Below are positions 1 through 5,851 of a stretch of DNA of 6,033 nt, one piece after another (within the stretch, counting starts at the first letter, position 1; every line of letters starts with the position of its first letter). The DNA is taken from contig JAHJSF010000051.1 of NCBI GenBank assembly GCA_018830405.1, positions 1-6,033 on the forward strand, given 5' to 3'. A model generated the notes under the pieces. That model made no database searches. It worked only from the letters and a program-made list of their open reading frames with translations, and was not told where the DNA came from. Origin of the DNA: Nitrospinota bacterium (GTDB lineage: Bacteria; Nitrospinota; Nitrospinia; UBA9942; JAHJSF01). The position numbers were made by a program, and so were the translations under genes.

Positions 1-19
1 CAAACGCCTCTGTAATCAT
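1..19 (-). CDS. 5' end of an unidentified gene, cut by the window edge
   Basis: Reading the minus strand, an ATG at 19 opens a frame MITEAF that runs off the window. It is preceded by a textbook Shine-Dalgarno AAGGAG (29-34) with a 9-nt spacer, and by a TTGACA-type promoter further upstream. That combination is why I call a gene start from only six codons. It follows the WbpE-like aminotransferase in the same direction after a 111-nt gap, so it could belong to the same surface-sugar cluster, but the apparent own promoter argues for at least partly independent expression. Six residues are too few to assign a family. Confidence 0.6.
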
Positions 20-74
20 TTTTCTTCACTCCTTAGATTAACTGCTTAACTACAACTAAAATTTAACCCCTCCA

Positions 75-103
75 TTAGTAACAAACTCACCCCTTATTGT
101 CAA
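75..103 (-). promoter_or_regulatory. Candidate sigma70 promoter for the truncated gene at the left edge
   Basis: On the minus strand a perfect -35 hexamer TTGACA (98-103) is followed, after exactly 17 nt, by TACTAA (75-80), a weak match to TATAAT. Transcription would start near 68 and give a leader of about 50 nt before the ATG at 19. The surrounding intergenic stretch (20-130) is AT-rich and holds no convincing terminator for the upstream aminotransferase gene, so read-through is also possible. Confidence 0.4.
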
Positions 104-130
104 TTATTTGAAGGGAAAAGGGCTAAAACA

Positions 131-1288
131 TTAGGAGTTCCGGCTTATAATGTCTACAATTAAGCCCTGCTCCGCCTCAGTTAAATAGGGGTGCATCGGC
201 AGACTGAATATCCTGTCGGAACAGTCTTCACTGACCGGGAAATCGCCCAATTTATACCCCAAAGACTCAAAGGCGGTCTGCATATTGAGCGGTTTAGGAT
301 AGTAGACAGCCGAAGGAATCCCCTTCTCCTGCAGGGCCGCACGTATCTTGGTACGCTGTTCGTTATTATCGGCCAGTATGGAGTATTGGGCCCAGGCACT
401 CTTATACCCCTCGGGGATATAAGGAGTGTTAAGGCCTTTGATGCCGGCCAAAAGCTCTGTATATTTTTGGGCAACCTTCTGCCTAAGTTCAACCTCATCC
501 TCAAAAATGTCGAACTTGGCCAACAATACGGCTGCCTGTATCGTATCGAAACGTCCATTCATCCCTATTATGACATTGTCATACTGGCTTTTCCCCGTCC
601 CATGTATGCTGGCTGAAAACATAAGGTCGGCCTTGGCCTTATCATCAGTAAAACACATCCCCCCGTCCCCGTAACAGCCTAGTGGTTTGGCCGGGAAAAA
701 TGAGGTGCAGCCGATATCTCCCAGGGAACAGGCCTTTCTCCCCTTATACTCTCCCCCCATAGATTGAGCCGCATCCTCAAGAAGGAATAACTTCTCTCTC
801 TCGGTTATCTCTCTTATAGCGTCGTAGTCGGCACAGAGTCCAAAGAGGTCAACAGGGATAACCCCTTTTAGGGTTAAAGAGGCATGATTAACCGGTAAGG
901 CCACGCTATTATTTTTCCCTTTAAAAGCGGCAATTGTCTCCTCGAGTTTAACCGGGTCGATATTAAATGTCTTTAGGTCGATATCAACAAAGATAGGGGT
1001 TGCCCCAAGGAGACTGGCCGCCTCGGCGGTGGCGATAAAGGTAAAAGGGGTTGTCAGAATGGCATCACCCGGGCCTATTCCGTAGGCCATAAGGGCCAGG
1101 ACAAGGGCATCTGTTCCGGATGAACAGGCCAGGGCATACTTTGAGCCGACATAGGCTGCCAGTCGCTCTTCCACCTCTTTATTTTCCGGTCCTAAAATAT
1201 ATTTCCCATGACTCAGAACATTGGCAATACGTGTATCAATATTTTCTTTTATTCTTTTTTGCTGAGAAGCAAGATCAACAAACTGCAT
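131..1288 (-). CDS. DegT/DnrJ/EryC1/StrS family sugar aminotransferase, WbpE-like
   Basis: This is a cytosolic PLP-dependent aminotransferase of 385 residues, expected to transfer an amino group from glutamate to a keto group of a nucleotide-linked sugar for O-antigen, capsule or glycan synthesis. Visible family motifs in order: SSGTDAL (56-62, PLP phosphate contact), EDAAQS (171-176, Asp172 to the pyridine nitrogen), SFFPAKPLGCYGDGG (196-210) with the Schiff-base lysine at 201, and GMNGRFDTIQAA (242-253). From memory the sequence tracks Pseudomonas WbpE (UDP-3-keto-GlcNAcA C3 aminotransferase) almost end to end, including the N-terminal FVDL..QQ.RIK, YILGPE and the C-terminal LPMHPYL. About 17 extra residues lie near 121-141. 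The ATG at 1288 follows AAGGAA (1295-1300) at good spacing. No dehydrogenase or acetyltransferase of the Wbp pathway is visible, so the exact substrate is inferred, not shown. Family confidence is very high; WbpE activity is moderate. Confidence 0.95.
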   Translation of the reverse strand: MQFVDLASQQKRIKENIDTRIANVLSHGKYILGPENKEVEERLAAYVGSKYALACSSGTDALVLALMAYGIGPGDAILTTPFTFIATAEAASLLGATPIFVDIDLKTFNIDPVKLEETIAAFKGKNNSVALPVNHASLTLKGVIPVDLFGLCADYDAIREITEREKLFLLEDAAQSMGGEYKGRKACSLGDIGCTSFFPAKPLGCYGDGGMCFTDDKAKADLMFSASIHGTGKSQYDNVIIGMNGRFDTIQAAVLLAKFDIFEDEVELRQKVAQKYTELLAGIKGLNTPYIPEGYKSAWAQYSILADNNEQRTKIRAALQEKGIPSAVYYPKPLNMQTAFESLGYKLGDFPVSEDCSDRIFSLPMHPYLTEAEQGLIVDIISRNS

Positions 1289-1352
1289 CTAATGTTCCTT
1301 TCATATACAGAGCTTAATGTTCTAAAATCCTTTAAAAAACAGTCTGCTGAAA

Positions 1353-1366
1353 ACAAATATATTTGT
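1353..1366. promoter_or_regulatory. Perfect 14-bp palindrome, candidate operator between divergent genes
   Basis: ACAAATATATTTGT is identical to its own reverse complement over 14 bp. It sits midway in the 153-bp region between the aminotransferase (minus) and the cysteine-rich exported protein (plus). Its right half overlaps the TTGTAA hexamer that I propose as the -35 of the plus-strand gene. A dimeric repressor bound there could block that promoter and perhaps the divergent one. The pattern does not match an operator class that I can name with confidence. In AT-rich DNA a chance palindrome is possible. Confidence 0.35.
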
Positions 1367-1391
1367 AATCTGAATCAAACGTATATAGTAT
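1363..1391 (+). promoter_or_regulatory. Candidate promoter for the cysteine-rich exported protein gene
   Basis: TTGTAA (1363-1368) and TAGTAT (1386-1391) are separated by 17 nt. Each matches four of six consensus positions. Overlapping alternatives TATAGT (1384-1389) and TATATT (1389-1394) have less suitable spacing. Transcription would begin close to 1398, leaving a leader of roughly 44 nt that ends in the very strong Shine-Dalgarno of the gene at 1442. The call is moderate because the local sequence is AT-rich. Confidence 0.35.
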
Positions 1392-1441
1392 ATTACATCC
1401 GCCGAACCAAAGGAAAAGATTGTTTAAAATAGGAGGATAAA

Positions 1442-1915
1442 ATGATTAAAAAACCAAAATATCTGCTACTGTTATTATCTCTGGCCACCATCGCTATACT
1501 TTCCGCTGTAGTCATACCGGCCAAAGCGGGCACAAAGGAGATGAAGTTTTATAGTGTAAAAAAACAGGCCCCCGAATTTATACACCATTACAAATCAATT
1601 ACCCTTACCAAAGAAGAGGAGGCCATTAAGGTAGACGCCCTGTCCAAACTGCAGGCCCCCTGCTGCAAAGATAATAGTGCCCTAACCTGCTGCTGCCCCT
1701 GTAATCTGGCTAAAACAACCTGGGGCTTGACCAATCTCCTGATAAGGGAATACAAATACACCGCGCCGCAAATAAGAAAGGCCGTAACCGAATGGGTAAA
1801 ATTCACCAACAAGGATGGTTACAAAGGGGATGCCTGTTATACAGGGAGATGCGGCCTCCCCTTTGAAAAGGATGGCTGCGGCGGGATGGGGGAGAAACTC
1901 ATTTTAGGTTCCTAA
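1442..1915 (+). CDS. Small exported cysteine-rich protein of unknown function
   Basis: The product has 157 residues. A Sec signal peptide is clear: basic MIKKPKY, a hydrophobic run at about 8-25, then AKA|G, predicting cleavage between 29 and 30. The mature part starts with a polar, lysine-rich stretch, then carries nine cysteines: CC at 74-75, CCCPC at 83-87, and single cysteines at 132, 137 and 146. The last three lie in a CYTGRCGLPF...GCGGM context. A helical, charged segment at about 91-125 separates the two clusters. There is no lipobox, so the protein should be periplasmic or secreted. The cluster recalls exported PCYCGC-type cysteine proteins, but I cannot name the family firmly. Metal binding or a thiol redox role is inference from the cysteines alone. 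Translation is strongly supported by AGGAGG (1431-1436) five bases before the ATG. The gene stands alone on the plus strand, is divergent from the aminotransferase, and ends 12 bp from the convergent radical SAM gene with no terminator between them. Confidence 0.9.
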   Translation: MIKKPKYLLLLLSLATIAILSAVVIPAKAGTKEMKFYSVKKQAPEFIHHYKSITLTKEEEAIKVDALSKLQAPCCKDNSALTCCCPCNLAKTTWGLTNLLIREYKYTAPQIRKAVTEWVKFTNKDGYKGDACYTGRCGLPFEKDGCGGMGEKLILGS

Positions 1916-1927
1916 GAGTTTAATGTC

Positions 1928-2914
1928 TTAATAATCTAAAACGGGGACAGGCTCTTGGCAGAAGGAACACCGTCCCCCCACAATATTATTCTTACTAACC
2001 GAAAAACCGCTCCGTTTAATAACCGCCTTGCCACAATTGGGACATAATGTATCGCTCCCTCTTTTGAGTCGGCTGTTCCCCAAATAGACATAATTTAGCT
2101 TTTTGGAGGCAATCTCAAGGGCACGGAGTAGTGTAGAATCTGGTGTCGGCGGGGCAGTGCATTTGTAACAAGGCCTGTAGGCTGAGAAGTGGAGAGGGAT
2201 ATCGGGGTTTAGGGAGGAAAGCCAATCGGCCAGCCTCTTAAAATTATCGTCTGAGTCATTAAGCCCCGGAATAATAAGATTAGTTACCTCAACATGTACC
2301 AACTTTGAGGCCAGTTCCACGCTTCTCAAGACAGGTTCAAGACTCCCCTTACACTCTCGGCGGTAAAACTGATCGTCCATAGATTTTACATCTATATTCA
2401 TGGCATCTATTAAAGGAAGGAGTGCTTTCAATGGTTCTTCGTTAATATATCCATTGGAGACAAGAACATTCTTAAGCCCTTTACTGCGGACAATCTTAGC
2501 TGTATCAAGGATATATTCATACCAAATTAGAGGTTCGGTATAGGTGTAGGCGATACCAACAGAGTTGTTTTTAAGAGCCAGACTTACCGCCTCTTCGGGA
2601 CTAAGGTGCCTGGTAGGGGCATCTCTTTGGGCTATTTCCCAGTTTTGGCAAAAGTTACAGGAGAAATTACAGCCGTTGGCCCCGATAGATAAAATATCCC
2701 TGCCGGGATAAAAGTGGTAGAGCGGTTTTTTTTCGATAGGGTCTAAGGCAATGGAGACCGTCTCAGCGTAGTTCGTGGCCTTGAGCATACCCCCTACATT
2801 TTTACGTCCCCGGCAGATACCCCTTTTCCCCTCGGCAATAACACAACCGTGCGGACATAGGGTACAGCGAACCTTCCCCCCCTCTAATTTCTCAAAATAT
2901 AGGGCATCATGCAT
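1928..2914 (-). CDS. amrS: AmmeMemoRadiSam system radical SAM enzyme (AmrS)
   Basis: The product has 328 residues, close to the family's usual length. The radical SAM 4Fe-4S motif CxxxCxxC is at Cys82, Cys86 and Cys89 (GCNFSCNFCQN), where SAM would be cleaved reductively. The N-terminal cysteine block CTLCPHGCVI...GICRGR (Cys17, 20, 24, 34) and the line LYHFYPG..ILSIGANGCNF are typical of the AmmeMemoRadiSam group and of pyruvate formate-lyase activase-like proteins. Further family marks are TYTEPLIWYEY (124-134), NIDVKSM (173-179) and HFSAYRPCYK (242-251). Two CxxC pairs at the C-terminus (291/294 and 316/319) form a likely zinc ribbon. The family normally occurs with AMMECR1 and Memo proteins; its reaction is not established. 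Neither partner lies in this window. The ATG at 2914 has no recognisable Shine-Dalgarno, unlike every neighbouring gene, and an in-frame stop at 2927-2929 rules out a longer form except through a non-standard start codon. Translation may therefore rely on a different initiation context. Confidence 0.93.
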   Translation of the reverse strand: MHDALYFEKLEGGKVRCTLCPHGCVIAEGKRGICRGRKNVGGMLKATNYAETVSIALDPIEKKPLYHFYPGRDILSIGANGCNFSCNFCQNWEIAQRDAPTRHLSPEEAVSLALKNNSVGIAYTYTEPLIWYEYILDTAKIVRSKGLKNVLVSNGYINEEPLKALLPLIDAMNIDVKSMDDQFYRRECKGSLEPVLRSVELASKLVHVEVTNLIIPGLNDSDDNFKRLADWLSSLNPDIPLHFSAYRPCYKCTAPPTPDSTLLRALEIASKKLNYVYLGNSRLKRGSDTLCPNCGKAVIKRSGFSVSKNNIVGGRCSFCQEPVPVLDY

Positions 2915-2956
2915 GATTAAGGCAGGTTAGAGGTTTCTGTTTAACAACTAATTTAG

Positions 2957-2962
2957 ATTATA
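2957..2962 (-). promoter_or_regulatory. Consensus -10 box, candidate promoter of the radical SAM gene
   Basis: The minus strand carries a perfect TATAAT, 43 bp before the ATG at 2914. The position 17 bp upstream is only the T-rich tail of the preceding terminator (ATTTTT), so the -35 is poor. A small inverted repeat CCCCT-CTTT-AGGGG (2963-2976) lies directly in the spacer and could bind a regulator. The promoter would restart transcription immediately after the cam operon terminates. Confidence 0.35.
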
Positions 2963-2977
2963 CCCCTAAAGAGGGGC

Positions 2978-3015
2978 AAAAAAATACCCTCGCCCCTTTG
3001 AGGGGACGAGGGTAT
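2978..3015 (-). terminator. Rho-independent terminator of the DUF1275-cam operon
   Basis: On the minus strand the RNA forms a 14-bp, GC-rich stem between 3001-3015 and 2984-2997. It has one bulged base (3006) and a three-base loop (2998-3000). The stem is followed directly by seven consecutive T residues (2978-2984). It starts 22 bp after the carbonic anhydrase stop codon. There is no T-tract on the plus strand, so it works for the minus strand only. Confidence 0.93.
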
Positions 3016-3037
3016 AAAACAACAGTAAAAAACCAGC

Positions 3038-3658
3038 TTATTTAAGCGGCTGCTCTCTATTGTAGCCGTCAGCCAAGCTTGTGTTTACATGGACAACGCC
3101 CGCATTCAATTTCTTGAAGGGGTAGGAGTCTGTAATTACCGGCAAGGCATCAGCATCGGCCTGGCTACTAAGAACGGTACCCATCGGGACATAACGACCG
3201 TCAGGAACCTTAACTCCGAGAAGTGTACATCCCGGCTCGACAACACAATTGCTGCCAACCTCAGCTTTGAATACAAGAACCTGCATGCCGATAAAGGAAT
3301 CATTACCAACCTTAGCCGGTCCGTGAACCTGTGACTGGTGAGCCATGGAAACCCTTTTACCAACATAAACGGAACACTCAGTACCGTCCGGGGCTGTAAC
3401 ACGGTTAGCTGTGGGCTTTCCGTGGGACTCTGTCTCTAGACCGTGTATAACACAGCCGTCCTGGACATTGGATTCATCATCAACTATAACAGCCTGTCCC
3501 TCGTCACCACGTACGGAGGCACAAGGGCTGATGAGGACTCTCTTGCCGATCTTAGCACACCCACCGCAGAAACCGAGCGGATGAACATATGCAGTAGGAT
3601 CGACATTAGGAGTGCAAACCTTCGGAGTAAAATCTGTAACAACACTATTTGCTATCAT
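3038..3658 (-). CDS. cam: Gamma-class carbonic anhydrase, Cam subclass
   Basis: The enzyme interconverts CO2 and bicarbonate at a metal site shared between subunits of a left-handed beta-helix trimer. The 206 residues align along their whole length with mature Methanosarcina thermophila Cam as I remember it. Metal ligands His72, His107 and His112 correspond to Cam His81, 117 and 122, in VIHGLET and MAHQSQVHGPA. Arg50, Asp52 and Glu53 (SVRGDEG) match Arg59, Asp61 and Glu62; Asn64 and Gln66 match Asn73 and Gln75; Glu75 matches the proton-shuttle Glu84; and Asn192 (VVHVN) is also kept. The presence of Glu75 and the loop after it separates this from the shorter CamH proteins and suggests an active enzyme. 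No signal peptide is present, so it should be cytosolic, unlike M. thermophila Cam. It has eight cysteines, including a CGGC pair (31-34), which is unusual. The ATG at 3658 follows GGAGG (3668-3672) by nine bases. It lies 35 bp behind the DUF1275 gene and ends in a strong terminator. Valine is coded mostly by GTT (20 of 30), which suggests high expression. Confidence 0.95.
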   Translation of the reverse strand: MIANSVVTDFTPKVCTPNVDPTAYVHPLGFCGGCAKIGKRVLISPCASVRGDEGQAVIVDDESNVQDGCVIHGLETESHGKPTANRVTAPDGTECSVYVGKRVSMAHQSQVHGPAKVGNDSFIGMQVLVFKAEVGSNCVVEPGCTLLGVKVPDGRYVPMGTVLSSQADADALPVITDSYPFKKLNAGVVHVNTSLADGYNREQPLK

Positions 3659-3693
3659 GCTTTAAAACCTCCAATTAACGATAAAGAATTGTT

Positions 3694-4332
3694 CTACTTC
3701 AACGGTATATCAACCGTTACCTTTTGTATAATCGCCACTAAAAGTACACCTACTCCGCCTACACCAAGTGCCATAGGAGCAGTCTCTGCGGTAAACGACG
3801 TAAGAGCCATATACGCACCGAGTGGGAAACCAATCCATCTAAGCAACCAGAATACAAAGAGATTCCAGTTACCCAAGGCTAGGTTTGTTCCGATATCCGT
3901 AGCAGGACCCGTAAGGTGGGTGGTCCTGTTTATAGGAGTTGCACTTGAGGAGGCATTCTGACAACCCATAGCCATGGGAATCAGTATCGCTAATATTGTT
4001 CTTCCGGCATCCGGTCCCAACATCCAAGCCGCTATAATTACCAATGCAGCAGTGAATGTTAATCCACCTGACAATCCGAAAGCCTTTGTTAGCTTTGTGC
4101 CGATAGCCGCGCCTATGATAAAGGCAACAACTATCATGATGATGACCCAGCCCTCTGACGGGTTACCAACACTGAAATTCATACCAATGTTGGAAGCTCG
4201 ACCAGTCATAAATGCCGATCTCTCTTTGAAGAACCACTTCACTCCTACAACGTCAATCCAACCAGCAAGAGCAATCAGAAAAAAACCTACGATGTTTACG
4301 CCTGTAAAGACTTCAACCTTCTGTTCAGCCAT
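3694..4332 (-). CDS. DUF1275 (YoaK-like) polytopic membrane protein
   Basis: This 212-residue inner-membrane protein has about six or seven hydrophobic segments, at roughly 11-31, 62-80, 89-105, 112-126, 156-178 and 185-203. Family marks are AGWIDVVG (23-30), SAFMTGRASNIG (39-50), the FIIGAAIG segment (71-78), MAMGCQNASSSATPINRTTHLTG (120-142) and GFPLGAYMAL (168-177). All fit the DUF1275/YoaK pattern with its two TG signatures. The two halves carry a recognisable repeat (41-57 and 139-155), which suggests a duplicated fold typical of transporters or channels. No substrate is established for the family. Here it is the first gene of an operon with a cytosolic gamma carbonic anhydrase, so transport of CO2/bicarbonate, or of a small carboxylate whose metabolism releases CO2, is an inference from context. 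The ATG at 4332 is preceded by AGGGGGTG (4338-4345), and by a sigma70-like promoter 36-64 bp upstream. Confidence 0.85.
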   Translation of the reverse strand: MAEQKVEVFTGVNIVGFFLIALAGWIDVVGVKWFFKERSAFMTGRASNIGMNFSVGNPSEGWVIIMIVVAFIIGAAIGTKLTKAFGLSGGLTFTAALVIIAAWMLGPDAGRTILAILIPMAMGCQNASSSATPINRTTHLTGPATDIGTNLALGNWNLFVFWLLRWIGFPLGAYMALTSFTAETAPMALGVGGVGVLLVAIIQKVTVDIPLK

Positions 4333-4367
4333 TTTTTCACCCCCTTTCGGTTAGTTCTTTTTTTGCC

Positions 4368-4396
4368 ATTTAATCCCATTAACAGGTTTAAGTCAA
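4368..4396 (-). promoter_or_regulatory. Sigma70-like promoter of the DUF1275-cam operon
   Basis: On the minus strand TTGACT (4391-4396) and TTAAAT (4368-4373) are separated by exactly 17 nt. The first matches five and the second four of six consensus positions. The transcript would begin near 4361 and carry a leader of about 30 nt with a purine-rich ribosome site. This sits in the 97-bp gap after cysS. I found no terminator hairpin in that gap, so read-through from cysS may add to expression. Confidence 0.55.
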
Positions 4397-4429
4397 GTAA
4401 AAAATGGTATCTACAACGCCTACATTGAG

Positions 4430-5851
4430 TTAGGAAACGGTCTTTGTCCACTGCACCCCGTAAGGGGTATCGTTTAGCCTGATTCCGTGGCTATTAAGGG
4501 TATCCCTTATCTGGTCAGACCTGCTCCAATCTTTCCTCCTCCTCGCCTCTTCTCTCTCTCTGATAAGGAGCATCAGGTCTTCCGGGAGACTCTCCTTCTT
4601 TCTTATATTTCTTAATATCCCGAGAACCGCTCCAAACTCGGAAAAGAGGTTAAGGGTGTGGTTTATAAGGTCAGCCGATATTTTATCTCCCGAATTATCG
4701 AGATACATATTGGCATCCTTAGCCAAGTTGTAGAGGACGGCAATCGCCTGCGGGGTATTAAAATCGTTATCCATGCTTTCAATAAAACTATCCCTGTAAA
4801 CTTGCAGACTATTCATGAATTTCTTGTCATTATCAGAAGGATATGCCGAGGCAACCTCAAGCATATTCTCAAGCCTATCGGTAACATTGTAGAGCCTTTT
4901 CAATCCCTGTGAGGCCTGAACAATGAGATCCTCGCTGAAGTTTAAGGGAACCCGAAAATGCCCCGAAAGCATATACAGCCTAACCGTCTCCCCCCCATAC
5001 TTATCAACCATATCTCGGCATAGGACCATATTCCCAAGGGATTTAGACATCTTCTCCTTGTCCATGGTAATAAAGCCGTTGTGGAGCCAATATTTGACTG
5101 ATGGAGAAACCCCGCTGGCCGCCTCACTCTGGGCAACCTCATTCTCATGGTGGGGAAACATCAGGTCTATCCCTCCGGCGTGGATATCAAACTGGGGGCC
5201 AAAATATTCGGCCGACATGGCCGAACACTCTATATGCCACCCCGGTCTCCCCTTCCCCCAAGGACTATCCCAGGAAGGTTCTCCCGGTTTGGCCGCCTTC
5301 CAGAGGGCAAAATCGGCCGGATTACGTTTCTCTACATCCACATCAACCCTGCTTCCATGCTGAATCTCCTCCATATCCTGACGGGAGAGTTTTCCATATC
5401 CGGCAAACTTTGAGACATCGTAATAGACACTCCCATCGATAAGGTAGGCATACTCCTTCTCTATAAGCTTACTTACCATAGTAATAATAGATTCGATATG
5501 CTCGGTCGCCTTGGGGATAACATCGGCCGTCTCGATATTAAGAGCCTTTATATCTTCAAGATAGGCAGCGGAAAACTTATCAGCCAATTCCTTAACCGTT
5601 ATTCCCAACTCGTTGGCCTTATTTATCATCTTGTCATCAATATCGGTAATATTCTGGATGTAGGTAACCTTGTAACCTCTATACTTTAGATACTTTCGAA
5701 CCGTATCGAAGACGATAAAGGGTCTGGCATTCCCTATATGTATATAGTTGTAGACCGTCGGTCCGCAGACATACATCTTGACCTTGTTATCCTCCAAGGG
5801 GACAAAATCGACCAGTTCACCTTTAGCGCCGCTGTAAACCTTTAACGACAT
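4430..5851 (-). CDS. cysS: Cysteine--tRNA ligase (cysteinyl-tRNA synthetase)
   Basis: This cytosolic class I aminoacyl-tRNA synthetase activates cysteine with ATP and loads it on tRNA-Cys. From the ATG at 5851 it has 473 residues, near the usual 460-480. The HIGH-type motif HIGN is at 38-41 within GPTVYNYIHIGNARPF, and KMSKS is at 267-271. The zinc ligands that recognise the cysteine thiol are Cys29, Cys209 (WHIECSAMS), His234 and Glu238 (FPHHENE), matching the Escherichia coli enzyme. The C-terminal anticodon-binding part ends in the family pattern AR..KDW..SDQIRD.L...GI.L.DTPYGVQW. An in-frame TTG at 5857 would add two residues (M-L). The Shine-Dalgarno GGAG (5863-5866) is 5 nt from TTG and 11 nt from ATG, so either is possible. 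I prefer ATG because MSLxVY is the common family start. It is a housekeeping gene and not obviously linked in function to the operon that follows. Confidence 0.98.
   Translation of the reverse strand: MSLKVYSGAKGELVDFVPLEDNKVKMYVCGPTVYNYIHIGNARPFIVFDTVRKYLKYRGYKVTYIQNITDIDDKMINKANELGITVKELADKFSAAYLEDIKALNIETADVIPKATEHIESIITMVSKLIEKEYAYLIDGSVYYDVSKFAGYGKLSRQDMEEIQHGSRVDVDVEKRNPADFALWKAAKPGEPSWDSPWGKGRPGWHIECSAMSAEYFGPQFDIHAGGIDLMFPHHENEVAQSEAASGVSPSVKYWLHNGFITMDKEKMSKSLGNMVLCRDMVDKYGGETVRLYMLSGHFRVPLNFSEDLIVQASQGLKRLYNVTDRLENMLEVASAYPSDNDKKFMNSLQVYRDSFIESMDNDFNTPQAIAVLYNLAKDANMYLDNSGDKISADLINHTLNLFSEFGAVLGILRNIRKKESLPEDLMLLIREREEARRRKDWSRSDQIRDTLNSHGIRLNDTPYGVQWTKTVS

Noticed and set aside
1913-1930. 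Possible bidirectional terminator between the convergent genes
   Set aside because: The only inverted repeat, TTAGG-TT-CCTAA, at the end of the plus-strand gene has a two-base loop and no T-tract.
3443-3961. Long plus-strand open frame (172 codons) across the cam and DUF1275 genes
   Set aside because: It is antisense to two genes with clear family motifs, has no ribosome site and no recognisable product.
4337-4369. A ten-codon minus-strand micro-ORF (MAKKELTERG) ending inside the ribosome site of the DUF1275 gene
   Set aside because: Its ATG overlaps the proposed -10 box, so it would not be on the transcript, and it has only a weak GGGA before it.
4923-5363. Plus-strand open frame antisense to cysS
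   Set aside because: It is a shadow of the conserved synthetase core and its translation shows no family features.
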